From assembly GCA_903821465.1 (NCBI GenBank), contig CAIJLK010000039.1:1-41998 (forward strand): DNA of 41,998 nt. The letters are read 5' to 3'. The notes under the pieces were generated by a model. That model was not told the DNA's origin, did not search any database, and saw only the letters and a list, made by a program, of their open reading frames with translations. The translations under genes and the position numbers were made by a program. This DNA is from an uncultured Bacteroidota bacterium. GTDB lineage: Bacteria > Bacteroidota > Bacteroidia > Chitinophagales > Chitinophagaceae. Positions 34,198 to 41,998 of this stretch are shown here, piece by piece (the first letter of the stretch is position 1; every line of letters begins with the position of its first letter).

Positions 34198-34833
34198 TTG
34201 CTTTTCCTTCCCTTTTTTATAGTCCTAGGTATTATTATGCTTGGATATAATTCGGTTTGTAATGTAGGAGGTAAATTCATAAACCCCGTTTCCCTAAAAA
34301 TATTTTTAGATGATTGGATCCCATTTAATTTTTATATCATTTTCCCTTATGTGATCTGTTTAGGTTTTGTTCTGTTTGCAGGTATCTTCTTCGCTTTTTA
34401 CCGAAATATTAACCCGCTTCAGATCACTGCATTCTATAGTTCAGTGATTCTAATGTATTTCATATGCTATATTATCTATTTTATTTTTCCAACAACAGCC
34501 AAGGAAGTGATGATCACCTCTTTCAATCCAACAGTATTGGATCGGGGCACATATAAAATAGTAAAGGGTTTATATAGCTTGAGTACTCCACTCGGAGATT
34601 TTCCTAGTTTGCATGTGGCACCAATGGTGTTCATGTCTTTTTTTTTATTTAAAAATTGGCGTTCATTCTTTTGGATCTTATTACCGTTTGCTTTTTTGGG
34701 GGCTCTGGGAACTATTCTATTAAAGTTTCATGTATTTCTAGGTTTCTTTGGTGGCGTGTTAATGGGGATATTCGGGTATTTTATTTTGTATGAAAGATTT
34801 GTCATTAAAAAACTTTCAAGGTTTTTAAATTGA
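34198..34833 (+). CDS. PAP2-like integral membrane protein, non-ATG start
   Basis: About 211 residues and six membrane segments, resembling the PAP2/Aur1-type lipid phosphatase or phosphotransferase superfamily. The central motif is GDFPSLHVAPMVF (His139, like PSxH of PAP2). The last motif reads KFHVFLGFFGG: His178 is present, but the Asp expected four residues later is Gly182. The frame has no ATG near its start; TTG at 34198 is the track start, and the frame is open back to 34129, so an upstream TTA/ATT-region start is possible. First gene of a five-gene operon, 27 bp before the SDR. It may act on a lipid phosphate or merely bind lipid. Confidence 0.6.
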   Translation: MLFLPFFIVLGIIMLGYNSVCNVGGKFINPVSLKIFLDDWIPFNFYIIFPYVICLGFVLFAGIFFAFYRNINPLQITAFYSSVILMYFICYIIYFIFPTTAKEVMITSFNPTVLDRGTYKIVKGLYSLSTPLGDFPSLHVAPMVFMSFFLFKNWRSFFWILLPFAFLGALGTILLKFHVFLGFFGGVLMGIFGYFILYERFVIKKLSRFLN

Positions 34834-34860
34834 TACATAAAAAGACTAAAAAATACATAA

Positions 34861-35868
34861 ATGGAAAATAAGCAAAAAATAGTTGTTACGGGTGCTGCGG
34901 GATTTTTAGGCGGGCGAACAGCTAAATTTTTAGCATCACATTTTCCCGATTATCAAATCATGGCAACTTCAAGAAGAAGTATTAGGGCCGATGAGTTGAG
35001 TGCTCATAATTGTAACTTTCAAGCAGGAGATTTATGCAATACCAATTTTTGCGAAGCAATAACTGAACGAACCGAAATAGTTATTCATTGTGCTGCACTG
35101 TCCTCCCCTTTTGGCAGTTACGACTCTTTTTATCAATCTAATTTTATAGCTACACAAACATTATTAAATGCCAGTATAAAAAACGGAGTGAAAAAATTTA
35201 TATTCATCTCAACTCCAAGTATTTATTTTACCTATACAGATAGATTCAATGTAGGTGAGGCAGACGAGTTGCCAATGAAAATGGTAAATCATTACGCCCA
35301 AACAAAATTGCTTGCAGAAAAATTAGTTTTAGAAAAAAATAATTTTGGTATTGAGACAATCGCATTAAGACCACGTGCGATAATTGGAGCAGAAGACACT
35401 GTGATTTTTCCAAGGGTTTTAGAAGCATATCATAAGGGAAAATTAAAGATCGTAGGTAATGGTAAAAATATATGTGATTTTACCTGTGTACGAAATGTTA
35501 TTGAAGCCATTGTTTGCGCAATTGATGCCCCTAAAAAAGCATACGGGGAAGCCTACAATATAACAGATGGTGAGTCCGTAAATTTTTGGGAAGCTTTAAC
35601 CTATGCCTTAAATGCATTAGAATTAAAAGCGCCTACTCAAAGAGTTCCCAAAAAGCTAGCCCTATTTGTAGCAAGCTTATTAGAATTTAAAGCAAAATTA
35701 TTACATGAAAAAAAAGAGCCGCCATTAACGAAATATGGAGTGGGTATTTTAGCTAACAACTTTACATTGGATATAACAAAAGCTAAAAAACTACTTAACT
35801 ATCAACCTGTAATGAAATCATTTGAGGGAATTAACGAGTATATATTATGGCACAAGAATCAATTGTAA
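34861..35868 (+). CDS. NAD(P)-dependent SDR, 3beta-HSD/epimerase type (OleD-like fold)
   Basis: A 335-residue extended short-chain dehydrogenase. TGAAGFLGGRTAKFL (Gly11-Gly17) binds NAD(P). The catalytic Tyr145 and Lys149 are in HYAQTKLLAEKL, with Ser118/Ser120 in FISTPSIYF. LRPRAIIGAEDTVIFPRVLEAYHKGKLKIVGNG is typical of the 3beta-HSD family, which includes OleD, the reductase of beta-keto acids in bacterial olefin synthesis. With a KAS III-like enzyme in the operon, reduction of a beta-keto product is a reasonable guess. It overlaps the next gene by 22 bp. Confidence 0.83.
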   Translation: MENKQKIVVTGAAGFLGGRTAKFLASHFPDYQIMATSRRSIRADELSAHNCNFQAGDLCNTNFCEAITERTEIVIHCAALSSPFGSYDSFYQSNFIATQTLLNASIKNGVKKFIFISTPSIYFTYTDRFNVGEADELPMKMVNHYAQTKLLAEKLVLEKNNFGIETIALRPRAIIGAEDTVIFPRVLEAYHKGKLKIVGNGKNICDFTCVRNVIEAIVCAIDAPKKAYGEAYNITDGESVNFWEALTYALNALELKAPTQRVPKKLALFVASLLEFKAKLLHEKKEPPLTKYGVGILANNFTLDITKAKKLLNYQPVMKSFEGINEYILWHKNQL

Positions 35869-36695
35869 GTTTAAAGCTATTTGCCTCTGGCTATTGTGAG
35901 TCACACGCCAATATTGTGAATCCTTTGGAGGGGAAGGGCAAAACAAAATTCTATGCAGTATGGGCATTACTTGATATTCCAAATCTGGGTTATATACTTT
36001 TTGATACGGGCTATAGTAAGCAATTCAACAAGGCAACACAATCATTCCCCGAACGGCTTTATCGTTGGGCAACCCCAGTAACTCTACCAGAAAATAATAC
36101 AGCAAAAGCCTTACTTGAAGCAGAGGGCATTCATGCAAATCAAGTTAAATATATTATCATATCGCATTTTCATGCAGATCATATAGCGGGTTTAACCGAC
36201 TTCAACAATGCACAATTTATTTGCCATAAAAGTGCTTACGAAGAAGTGCAAAAATTATCAGGGTTTCGTGCTGTTAGCAAAGGAATTTTACAAAAGCTTT
36301 TACCTGATAATTTTAAAAGCAAAGTATTAGTTCTTGAAGATATGGCAGATCAAATAGCTGTAAACCAATTCGGAATTACAGAATATCAAATATTTGGTAT
36401 AAATATAAATCAGTTTAAATTAATCTATCTACCAGGCCATGCCAGAGGAATGTTAGGGTTCATCTATACTCGTAATGATCAATCAATCTTTTATGCTACT
36501 GATGCCTCCTGGAGTTACGAAACTTATGCTCGGGGTATTTTACCAAGGAAAATAGTAAAATTATTTTTCGATTCTTGGGATGATTTTGTAGAAACCCAAG
36601 AAAAAATTAAAGCATTTGAGCTGTCCAACAAACAATATAAAATTTTATTCACTCATTGTGAGCAAACTTTAAAGTATATCAGCAATGAGATTTAA
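35847..36695 (+). CDS. Metallo-beta-lactamase-fold hydrolase (lactonase-like)
   Basis: A 282-residue hydrolase. Metal ligands: SHFHADHIAG (His107, His109, Asp111, His112), LPGHARGMLG (His198), YATDASW (Asp219) and a late His in FTHCEQ, the full dinuclear zinc set. The FASGYCESHANIV N-terminus and overall length resemble the N-acyl-homoserine lactonase-like branch. There is no signal peptide, so it should act in the cytoplasm, perhaps as a thioesterase or lactonase on an acyl intermediate. It overlaps both neighbours (22 bp and 11 bp), so the proteins are made in a coupled way. Confidence 0.85.
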   Translation: MAQESIVSLKLFASGYCESHANIVNPLEGKGKTKFYAVWALLDIPNLGYILFDTGYSKQFNKATQSFPERLYRWATPVTLPENNTAKALLEAEGIHANQVKYIIISHFHADHIAGLTDFNNAQFICHKSAYEEVQKLSGFRAVSKGILQKLLPDNFKSKVLVLEDMADQIAVNQFGITEYQIFGININQFKLIYLPGHARGMLGFIYTRNDQSIFYATDASWSYETYARGILPRKIVKLFFDSWDDFVETQEKIKAFELSNKQYKILFTHCEQTLKYISNEI

Positions 36696-37977
36696 AATCA
36701 AAATAATTTACTATTGGTTACAAATACATTTTGCTCCCAAACTACAATCTCGTAAAGCAATAGAGGCTTTTCAAGTTAAACGGATGAATCGATTTGCATT
36801 TAAAACACTGATCAGATCTGTTTTTTATCAACCCTATTTTAAAGCGAACAAATTCAATTGGAATGAAGTACCACAAATTTCAAAACCAGTGTTTATGGCC
36901 GAGTTTAATCTTATAAATACCAAGGGGATTAAATTGAATGATGCCATGCAAGTGGCAATTGAATCAGAAAAGTCTAGGAATTTTAAAAACAATTTAAATG
37001 GAATAACTGTTGGTTTATCTACGGGCACAAGTGGTAAACGTGGATTGTTTTTGGTATCAGAAAACGAAAAAGCTCATTGGGTAGCTTTAGTTATCAGTAG
37101 AGTAATTAGGCCTAAATTATTTAAAAAACAAAAAATTGCGTTTTTCCTTCGAGCCAACAGTAATTTATATTCATCAATTGAGTCTTCTTTATTTGAGTTT
37201 AAATACTTCGACATATTTAAACCACTTGAGGAATTACTTGAAGAGTTAAACGCTTATCAACCAGGGATCTTAGCATCTCAGCCTTCTATTTTGATGGATC
37301 TAGCATTAGCCCAGAAAAATGGCGTTATACATATTTCTCCGATTCAAATCATTTCATTTGCGGAAGTATTACATGATAACGATAAAGAAATTATCAGTTC
37401 AATCTTTAATACGGAAATCACAGAAGTATATCAATGTACCGAAGGATTCTTAGGAGTAAGTTGCAAATATGGCAGCATTCATTTGAATGAAGATTTCATT
37501 CGATTCGATAAAGAATGGATCGATGAAAATAAATTCTATCCGATCATTACCGATTTTTCTAGAAGTAGTCAGCCTGTAGTAAAATATAAATTGAATGATG
37601 TATTAGAAATAAAAAAGGAGGCTTGCGGTTGTGGTTCAAAATTTATCGCCATCGAGAAAATAATAGGCCGAGATGATGACATTCTTAATTTCAATGGTAT
37701 AAAGGTGTATCCCGATTTAATAGCGAGAAAGATAGCAATGCATACCGATAGTTTTCAGCAATATGAAATAGAGCAGACAGGGGCAAAAGAATTATGTATA
37801 AACATCGCTTGCGATAGTACGGATTTTGAATCTAACAAAACTATTTTCACATCTATTTTAAATGAATTATTTAAAGGATTTGGGATCACAGAAATTCATT
37901 ACCAATTTGAAAGTAAAATAGCAACTAATAAAGGAAACAAAACAAGAAAAATAAAATGTCTTTATCATGAAAATTAA
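36685..37977 (+). CDS. Adenylate-forming enzyme, PaaK / F390 synthetase-related
   Basis: A 430-residue AMP-forming ligase of the phenylacetate-CoA ligase / coenzyme F390 synthetase branch. The P-loop is LSTGTSGKRG (112-120); YQCTEGFLG (about 249-257) is motif A5; YKLNDVLEI (301-309) takes the place of the Y-x-GD motif; CGCGSKFIAIEKIIGRDDDIL is the cysteine motif followed by the A8 hinge. There is no carrier-protein domain. It should activate a carboxylic acid as acyl-AMP; acceptor unknown. It overlaps the MBL gene and the KAS gene by 11 bp each. Confidence 0.83.
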   Translation: MRFKIKIIYYWLQIHFAPKLQSRKAIEAFQVKRMNRFAFKTLIRSVFYQPYFKANKFNWNEVPQISKPVFMAEFNLINTKGIKLNDAMQVAIESEKSRNFKNNLNGITVGLSTGTSGKRGLFLVSENEKAHWVALVISRVIRPKLFKKQKIAFFLRANSNLYSSIESSLFEFKYFDIFKPLEELLEELNAYQPGILASQPSILMDLALAQKNGVIHISPIQIISFAEVLHDNDKEIISSIFNTEITEVYQCTEGFLGVSCKYGSIHLNEDFIRFDKEWIDENKFYPIITDFSRSSQPVVKYKLNDVLEIKKEACGCGSKFIAIEKIIGRDDDILNFNGIKVYPDLIARKIAMHTDSFQQYEIEQTGAKELCINIACDSTDFESNKTIFTSILNELFKGFGITEIHYQFESKIATNKGNKTRKIKCLYHEN

Positions 37978-38956
37978 TATTCTGTCGATTGAAAAGCATC
38001 TCTCAGAAAACAAAATTTCATCTGAAACCCTTGACATATTAGCTAATGGAACGAAAGGAAGAATTGAAAAGAATACCGGGGTAAAATTTCGCCACCGTTT
38101 TTCAGAAAGCGCAACAGTAGCTGAAATTGGATCCATTGTTTTAAAGAAAGCATTAGCCAAAGCAAATTTACATCCATCGGATATCGACTTATTAATTTTC
38201 GCAGGAGCTTCCTATGATTATCCGGTTCCACATAATTCTGTGATCATTAAATCGAAGATCACTGACGATAGCGTAAATTTTGCTTGCATGGATATTGACA
38301 CAACCTGCCTTAGTTTTTTAAACGCATTAGATGTTGCTCATCTTTATCTTCAAGCTGGCAGGTATAAAAGAATAGCGATCGTAAGTGTAGAAATTTCTTC
38401 AAAGACTTTAAAACCCCATGATGAAAAGGTCTTTGGTTTATTTGGGGATGCTTCGGTAGCTATGATCATCGAGGCTTCTAATACAAAAGGCTATTCCTGC
38501 TCCTATGTTGATTTCGAAAACTATCCATCTGGTGCTTTACTCGCGCATATACCTATTGGTGGATTAGTTAACCAAGGGATTTATGCATCTCCATCTGATA
38601 TAGGCTATTGCTTTAAAATGGATGGAAAAAAATTGATCCGATTAACCTTAGAACATTTAGATCCTTTTGTCGATAAAATTGAACAGCAAACCAAGACCAA
38701 ACTAATTGATTTTGATTTTATCCTTACCCATCAAACAAGCAAGTTTGGCAACGAATACTTTTTGAAAACATTTAATTTAAACAAGGAGAAAGTGATAGAA
38801 ACATTATCTGTTTATGGCAATTGTATTTCAGTATCCATACCGCTAGGACTAGAAAAATTATTAGAAAACAATACTAATATTACTAATAAAAAAGTGTTAA
38901 TACTTGGAACCGCCGCTGGCTTAAGTTTAGGGGCAATGGTACTTGAGTTTGAATAG
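37967..38956 (+). CDS. KAS III-like condensing enzyme (FabH/OleA-like thiolase fold)
   Basis: A 329-residue beta-ketoacyl synthase III-like protein with a complete triad by motif: Cys114 in MDIDTTCLSFLNAL, His255 in ILTHQTSKFGN and Asn285 in VYGNCISVSIPLGL. Spacing is close to E. coli FabH (112/244/274). The usual AACSGF and HQAN motifs are altered to TTCLSF and HQTS, so it is not the housekeeping FabH. It should form a C-C or ester bond between acyl units. Last gene of the operon, overlapping the adenylate-forming gene by 11 bp. No acyl carrier protein is encoded beside it. Confidence 0.85.
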   Translation: MKINILSIEKHLSENKISSETLDILANGTKGRIEKNTGVKFRHRFSESATVAEIGSIVLKKALAKANLHPSDIDLLIFAGASYDYPVPHNSVIIKSKITDDSVNFACMDIDTTCLSFLNALDVAHLYLQAGRYKRIAIVSVEISSKTLKPHDEKVFGLFGDASVAMIIEASNTKGYSCSYVDFENYPSGALLAHIPIGGLVNQGIYASPSDIGYCFKMDGKKLIRLTLEHLDPFVDKIEQQTKTKLIDFDFILTHQTSKFGNEYFLKTFNLNKEKVIETLSVYGNCISVSIPLGLEKLLENNTNITNKKVLILGTAAGLSLGAMVLEFE

Positions 38957-39040
38957 TTGATAAGTTTTGTAAAAAACAAAGCACTGATTTTGATAAACAA
39001 TTCTTTGAATATTCCATACAACGGAAGTATTTGGGTAAGC

Positions 39041-39418
39041 TTAAATAGAAATACTACTAAATAATTCTACTGTTAATGGCTTATCGAGCCAGCCGGATAA
39101 ATTACTATATTCATTTGCTTTTTTCAAATCCAGTTCATTTAAAGTGGAAGAATGCAAATAGATCTTAGTAGTTGATAGAGGATTCTTATCCATTAGTAAC
39201 AATTCATCTAAAAATTCAAACCCATTCATTTCAGGCATCCAAACATCTAATAACAAGATTTCAGGAGCAACAAAATCATTTCCACTTTGCTTTATGAAAT
39301 TCAACATTTCAACTCCAGATAAAAATGATCTGATTTGAATTTCATTAGAAAAACGATTAATAACTGCAGTATTTAGCGTATTAAATATAAAGTCATCGTC
39401 TACAAGAAAAACAAGCAT
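39041..39418 (-). CDS. Single-domain response regulator (receiver only)
   Basis: A 125-residue CheY-like receiver without output domain. The acidic pair is LVDDDF, the phosphorylation site is Asp58 in LLLDVWMPEMNG, the switch Ser is in YLHSSTL, and the conserved Lys113 is in LDKPL. It starts 5 bp after the histidine kinase gene and is thus its likely partner. It resembles the receiver at 41013 (both share HSS, KA and KPLT-E patterns). Output is by protein contact, target unknown. Confidence 0.9.
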   Translation of the reverse strand: MLVFLVDDDFIFNTLNTAVINRFSNEIQIRSFLSGVEMLNFIKQSGNDFVAPEILLLDVWMPEMNGFEFLDELLLMDKNPLSTTKIYLHSSTLNELDLKKANEYSNLSGWLDKPLTVELFSSISI

Positions 39419-39423
39419 GTATT

Positions 39424-40776
39424 TTAATTTAAGTTTGAAATTCGAAGAGTCATAGTAGTACCAACTCCAGGTTCTGATTCTATGCCTATTTCACCTCCCA
39501 ATTTTTTAATAATATCTTTACAAATATACAATCCTAATCCGGTTCCAACACTTTTTGTAGTTGCCCTATAAAACATATCAAAAACATGATCAAGATGTTT
39601 TTTTGCAATTCCCTCCCCATTATCTTGAATTGTAATTTTATAATTATTTTGTTCACTCTCAAGATTTACTTTGACCCAAGATGTAGTGAGTTTACTGCTG
39701 TATTTAATACTATTTCCAATTAAGTTTTTTAACAACATATTTATTCTTAATTGATCTGAGTTAATTACAGTTTTTGCAGCAGGATAAATGAATAATTCAG
39801 TTTCACATTCAGTCGAAAACTTAAGATCATCAAAAATAGTTTGCACCATTTCTGTAAAATCGAATTCAGTATTACTTACTGTTACCCTTGAATTTCTAGC
39901 GTATTCAAGAATTTCCTGAATAGTATTATCCTGCCTAGAAGCAGAAGTCATAATCATATCAATAAAATGTCTATTTTCTAAGTTTAAATCTTTAGATTCT
40001 AACACCAATTTTGCAAGTCCTTTTATTGAAAGAATAGGAGATCGAAGATCGTGTGAAATACTATACACAAAATTGTCTAACTCTAAATTTATTTTCTCAA
40101 GTTCTTCATTTTTTTGGAGAATTTCTTTTCTCTGATTGAATTCCTCAGTTATATCTAATATGATTGAAAAAATCATGCCCTTGCCAGAATTTTTAATTCT
40201 AGATGTATGAACGTTTACATTTCTAAATTCTCCTGATGAAAGTTTATGTATGAATTCATTTTCGCCATCTATACTTTTTCTAAAGTTGTTCATTTGATAT
40301 TCAAACAATTCATTTGAAAGGGAATTGATCTCAGAAATTTTAATCTTTGTCATCTCGTCTATGCTGTACCCGTAAAAATCTAATGCTGTCTGATTGGCAT
40401 CTGTAATAAAATAGGTTTCGGGGTCAATCAATAACATATTAGCCGAACTTTTTGCAAAAATCATTTTGAACTTACTTTCACTTTCTCTAAGCAAATTTTC
40501 AGACCGTTCTAATTTATTAATTTTAGATTTTAAAGGTAAATAACTATAGAAATATATCAAAGGCAGAATAAAACTTAACAGCAAAATCATATCCAGAAAA
40601 TTCGTTTGCCAGTTTTGCATAGTATGCACAACATTCAACATCGGCATAATCAAACATTCAACCAAACATATTGAAAGCAGGAGTAAAAAGGAAAGACGTT
40701 TAGTTTTGATGATTTTTATAATAGAATTGATAAAATCTGTTTTGGCCTTGCTGGTATTTGTGATAGTTGTTTCCAT
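39424..40776 (-). CDS. Membrane PAS-domain sensor histidine kinase
   Basis: A 450-residue kinase. Two N-terminal membrane helices (about 29-50 and 60-80) with a very short loop between them, so no periplasmic sensor; a PAS domain (about 100-215); then HisKA with YSISHDLRSPILSIKG (phospho-His242) and HATPase_c with NLIGNSIKYSSK (N box), DNGEGIAKKHLDHVF (G1) and GTGLGLYICK (G2). The signal is probably sensed by PAS or in the membrane. It is the upstream gene of a kinase-receiver pair and diverges from a second receiver gene. Confidence 0.93.
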   Translation of the reverse strand: METTITNTSKAKTDFINSIIKIIKTKRLSFLLLLSICLVECLIMPMLNVVHTMQNWQTNFLDMILLLSFILPLIYFYSYLPLKSKINKLERSENLLRESESKFKMIFAKSSANMLLIDPETYFITDANQTALDFYGYSIDEMTKIKISEINSLSNELFEYQMNNFRKSIDGENEFIHKLSSGEFRNVNVHTSRIKNSGKGMIFSIILDITEEFNQRKEILQKNEELEKINLELDNFVYSISHDLRSPILSIKGLAKLVLESKDLNLENRHFIDMIMTSASRQDNTIQEILEYARNSRVTVSNTEFDFTEMVQTIFDDLKFSTECETELFIYPAAKTVINSDQLRINMLLKNLIGNSIKYSSKLTTSWVKVNLESEQNNYKITIQDNGEGIAKKHLDHVFDMFYRATTKSVGTGLGLYICKDIIKKLGGEIGIESEPGVGTTMTLRISNLN

Positions 40777-41012
40777 AGTATTTCCGTTAATTAATATTTA
40801 TTATTTAAAGAACAGAACATTGAGTAATAAAGAGATTGCTATTCACCAGATTATAACGAATAGGAAACTCTTATAAATTATAAAATAATCAATGCACTTT
40901 TATATAATGACCAATAATTTATACAGAACGACGAAATGATATATGTTCTTTTAGGGATATTTTCATAATTTATTATTAGTTACCATTAACGCATTTTTTA
41001 ATTCAACAACAA

Positions 41013-41405
41013 ATGATAAACGATATTTTTTTGATTGATGATGACATTCTGGTTAATTTTTTAAATAAAGAAGTTATAAAGAATGCTTACATCGGAAAAA
41101 ATATTAGCGCATTTGATAGTGCAACTATAGCGTTAGATACACTTAAGCAAATTTCAACTAATCCAAATTCAAAATTACCACTCCTCATTTTACTCGATAT
41201 CAATATGCCGGAAATGGATGGATGGGAATTTTTAGAAGAGTTCAATCAACTTCCAAAAAGTGTTATTGAAGAATGTAAAGTTGTGATGCATTCTTCATCA
41301 ATTGATCCAAGAGATATGGAAAAAGCAAAAACATTTTCTTCAGTAAAAGATTTTATCTCTAAGCCATTAACGGCTGAGTCGCTTACTAAATTTTTCTATT
41401 CTTGA
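41013..41405 (+). CDS. Single-domain response regulator (receiver only), second copy
   Basis: A 130-residue CheY-like receiver: FLIDDDILV acidic pocket, Asp62 in LLDINMPEMDGWEF, MHSSSIDPRD switch region, Lys117 in ISKPLTAESL. No output domain. It diverges from the histidine kinase (236-bp gap) and is similar in motif order and length to the receiver on its other side, so the two are probably paralogues sharing one kinase. The gene ends in the A-run of the neighbouring lipoprotein's terminator. Confidence 0.9.
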   Translation: MINDIFLIDDDILVNFLNKEVIKNAYIGKNISAFDSATIALDTLKQISTNPNSKLPLLILLDINMPEMDGWEFLEEFNQLPKSVIEECKVVMHSSSIDPRDMEKAKTFSSVKDFISKPLTAESLTKFFYS

Positions 41406-41449
41406 AAAACAATTTTGGATAATAACAATATTGCCATTATCCAAAATTG
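41404..41449 (-). terminator. Terminator of the small lipoprotein gene
   Basis: A perfect 14-bp stem, CAATTTTGGATAAT / ATTATCCAAAATTG (41410-41423 and 41436-41449), with a 12-nt loop. On the minus strand it is followed by TTTTTC. It begins 18 bp after the lipoprotein stop codon. The plus-strand side lacks a T-run. Confidence 0.8.
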
Positions 41450-41466
41450 ATCTATTACATTCTCAA

Positions 41467-41898
41467 CTATTTTTTTGCGATTTTAAATGTTTTACTTGAT
41501 GTGTTAGTTGAAGTTGTTAATGATACTATTTTAATAGTTCCAGAACAAACAACCCCACTTGCAAGATTTTGAAAACTTGCCGTTACATTTTGAAGTGTTG
41601 AATTTAATGATTGACTAAATACAGTACTCCCATCTAAATCCTTAGTAAGGCTCAAATCTATTTTAACACCAGCTGCCGGTAATTTTGATGTGATTGATAT
41701 TGAGAAATCTTGCGTAGCTCCCAATGCAGCATATATTGTTGAACCTGGATCTGGATTAATAGTAAATGTTATTGCCTCTTCTACTGGAGTAGGATCACTT
41801 TTTGTACAGGAGCTTAATCCCAGTGTCAATAGAATAAAGACAAAACATTTAATTAAAAAGATGGATCTGCTTAGATTTCTATGTTTATTAATTTTCAT
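41467..41898 (-). CDS. Small lipoprotein with Ig-like fold, unknown function
   Basis: A 143-residue protein with a lipoprotein signal (CFVFILLTLGLSSC, lipobox LSSC at about Cys31) after a basic N-terminus. The mature part is Ser/Thr-rich with a beta-strand pattern (ITFTINPDPGSTIYAALGATQDFSISITS), like one Ig-type domain. No catalytic motif. Lipobox and context suggest an outer-membrane or surface lipoprotein. Downstream terminator at 41404-41449. Not recognised beyond that. Confidence 0.6.
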   Translation of the reverse strand: MKINKHRNLSRSIFLIKCFVFILLTLGLSSCTKSDPTPVEEAITFTINPDPGSTIYAALGATQDFSISITSKLPAAGVKIDLSLTKDLDGSTVFSQSLNSTLQNVTASFQNLASGVVCSGTIKIVSLTTSTNTSSKTFKIAKK

Positions 41899-41967
41899 TA
41901 TTTAAAGATTATGGTCTATTAATTATCTTGGTTTTAAAACTTGACAACTATATTGGAAATAACGCTT

Positions 41968-41998
41968 AAACTGACCACCCCATCGCGTTTCAAACTGA
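41968..41998. repeat. 24-bp-spaced AAACTGA repeat at window edge, possible mobile-element end
   Basis: AAACTGA occurs at 41968-41974 and again at 41992-41998, 24 bp apart, with the GC-richer CCACCCCATCGCG between them. Repeated short boxes like this occur at IS21-type ends, but the window stops here and no transposase is visible, so this is only a hint. Confidence 0.25.

Noticed and set aside
34198-38956. Naming the operon as a known oleABCD olefin/beta-lactone cluster
   Set aside because: Only the KAS-like and SDR families match in kind. The adenylate-forming enzyme is of the PaaK/F390 branch, no alpha/beta-hydrolase OleB is present, and MBL and PAP2-like genes have no place in that pathway.
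37967-38956. Housekeeping FabH
   Set aside because: The active-site surroundings (TTCLSF, HQTS) are altered and the gene sits in a specialised operon rather than with fatty acid synthesis genes.
38957-39040. Terminator between the KAS-like gene and the receiver gene
   Set aside because: Only a 5-bp A/T stem (TTTGT-AAAAA-ACAAA) is visible, too weak to support a call.
1-41998. tRNA, rRNA, tmRNA or riboswitch genes
   Set aside because: I looked for T-loop sequences and conserved RNA blocks between genes and saw none; a covariance-model search would be needed to exclude weak candidates.

Overview
The window looks like a chromosomal segment from a Bacteroidota bacterium, most likely a member of the Chitinophagaceae; the family-level placement is inference. 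Supporting signs are the AT-rich sequence, several TAnnTTTG promoter elements with almost no Shine-Dalgarno sequences, proteins of typical Bacteroidota families (DUF5777 barrel, DUF4834-like protein, VF530, GH95 fucosidase, secreted Gfo/Idh/MocA oxidoreductase), and the form of IF-2 and NusA. No tRNA, rRNA or CRISPR array was seen.

Region 1 (1-5.8 kb): a minus-strand envelope electron-transfer module. Two lipoproteins with cytochrome-like motifs, a YceI protein and a DUF5777 beta-barrel form an operon closed by a good terminator. An ethylbenzene-dehydrogenase-type heme-domain lipoprotein follows under its own control. All five candidate heme motifs have unusual spacing (CX4CH, CX3CH or CXCH). 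A divergent OB-fold protein shares the regulatory region, which carries a CRP/FNR-like dyad.

Region 2 (5.8-18.3 kb): housekeeping genes. These are an M1 aminopeptidase, a Gfo/Idh/MocA oxidoreductase, a CDGSH protein, a cyclophilin, a small methyltransferase, a HAD phosphatase, a DUF4834-like membrane protein, the rimP-nusA-infB operon with a strong promoter and a possible leader attenuator, and a SurA-type chaperone. A patch of two different 7-bp tandem repeats follows.

Region 3 (18.4-32.6 kb): a PhnA-domain protein, an orphan Hpt protein, and a coupled trio (LpxH-like phosphoesterase, glycosyltransferase, cytoplasmic GH1). Then come secreted sugar-active genes (GH5, Gfo/Idh/MocA, GH95, nucleoside hydrolase, a CBM9/DOMON-like protein) mixed with pabB-pabC, a Tat-exported DsrE-like protein and VF530.

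Region 4 (32.7-39 kb): a split YjjP/YjjB-type exporter, then a five-gene plus-strand operon: PAP2-like membrane protein, 3beta-HSD-type SDR, metallo-beta-lactamase-fold hydrolase, PaaK/F390-type adenylate-forming enzyme and a KAS III-like condensing enzyme. The last four genes overlap each other. The set looks like a compact pathway for an acyl-derived metabolite or lipid, and I cannot match it to a described pathway. It is the best candidate for an undescribed system here.

Region 5 (39-42 kb): a membrane PAS histidine kinase flanked by two paralogous single-domain response regulators, then a small lipoprotein with its terminator. The last 31 bases contain a 24-bp-spaced repeat that may be the edge of a mobile element cut by the window.
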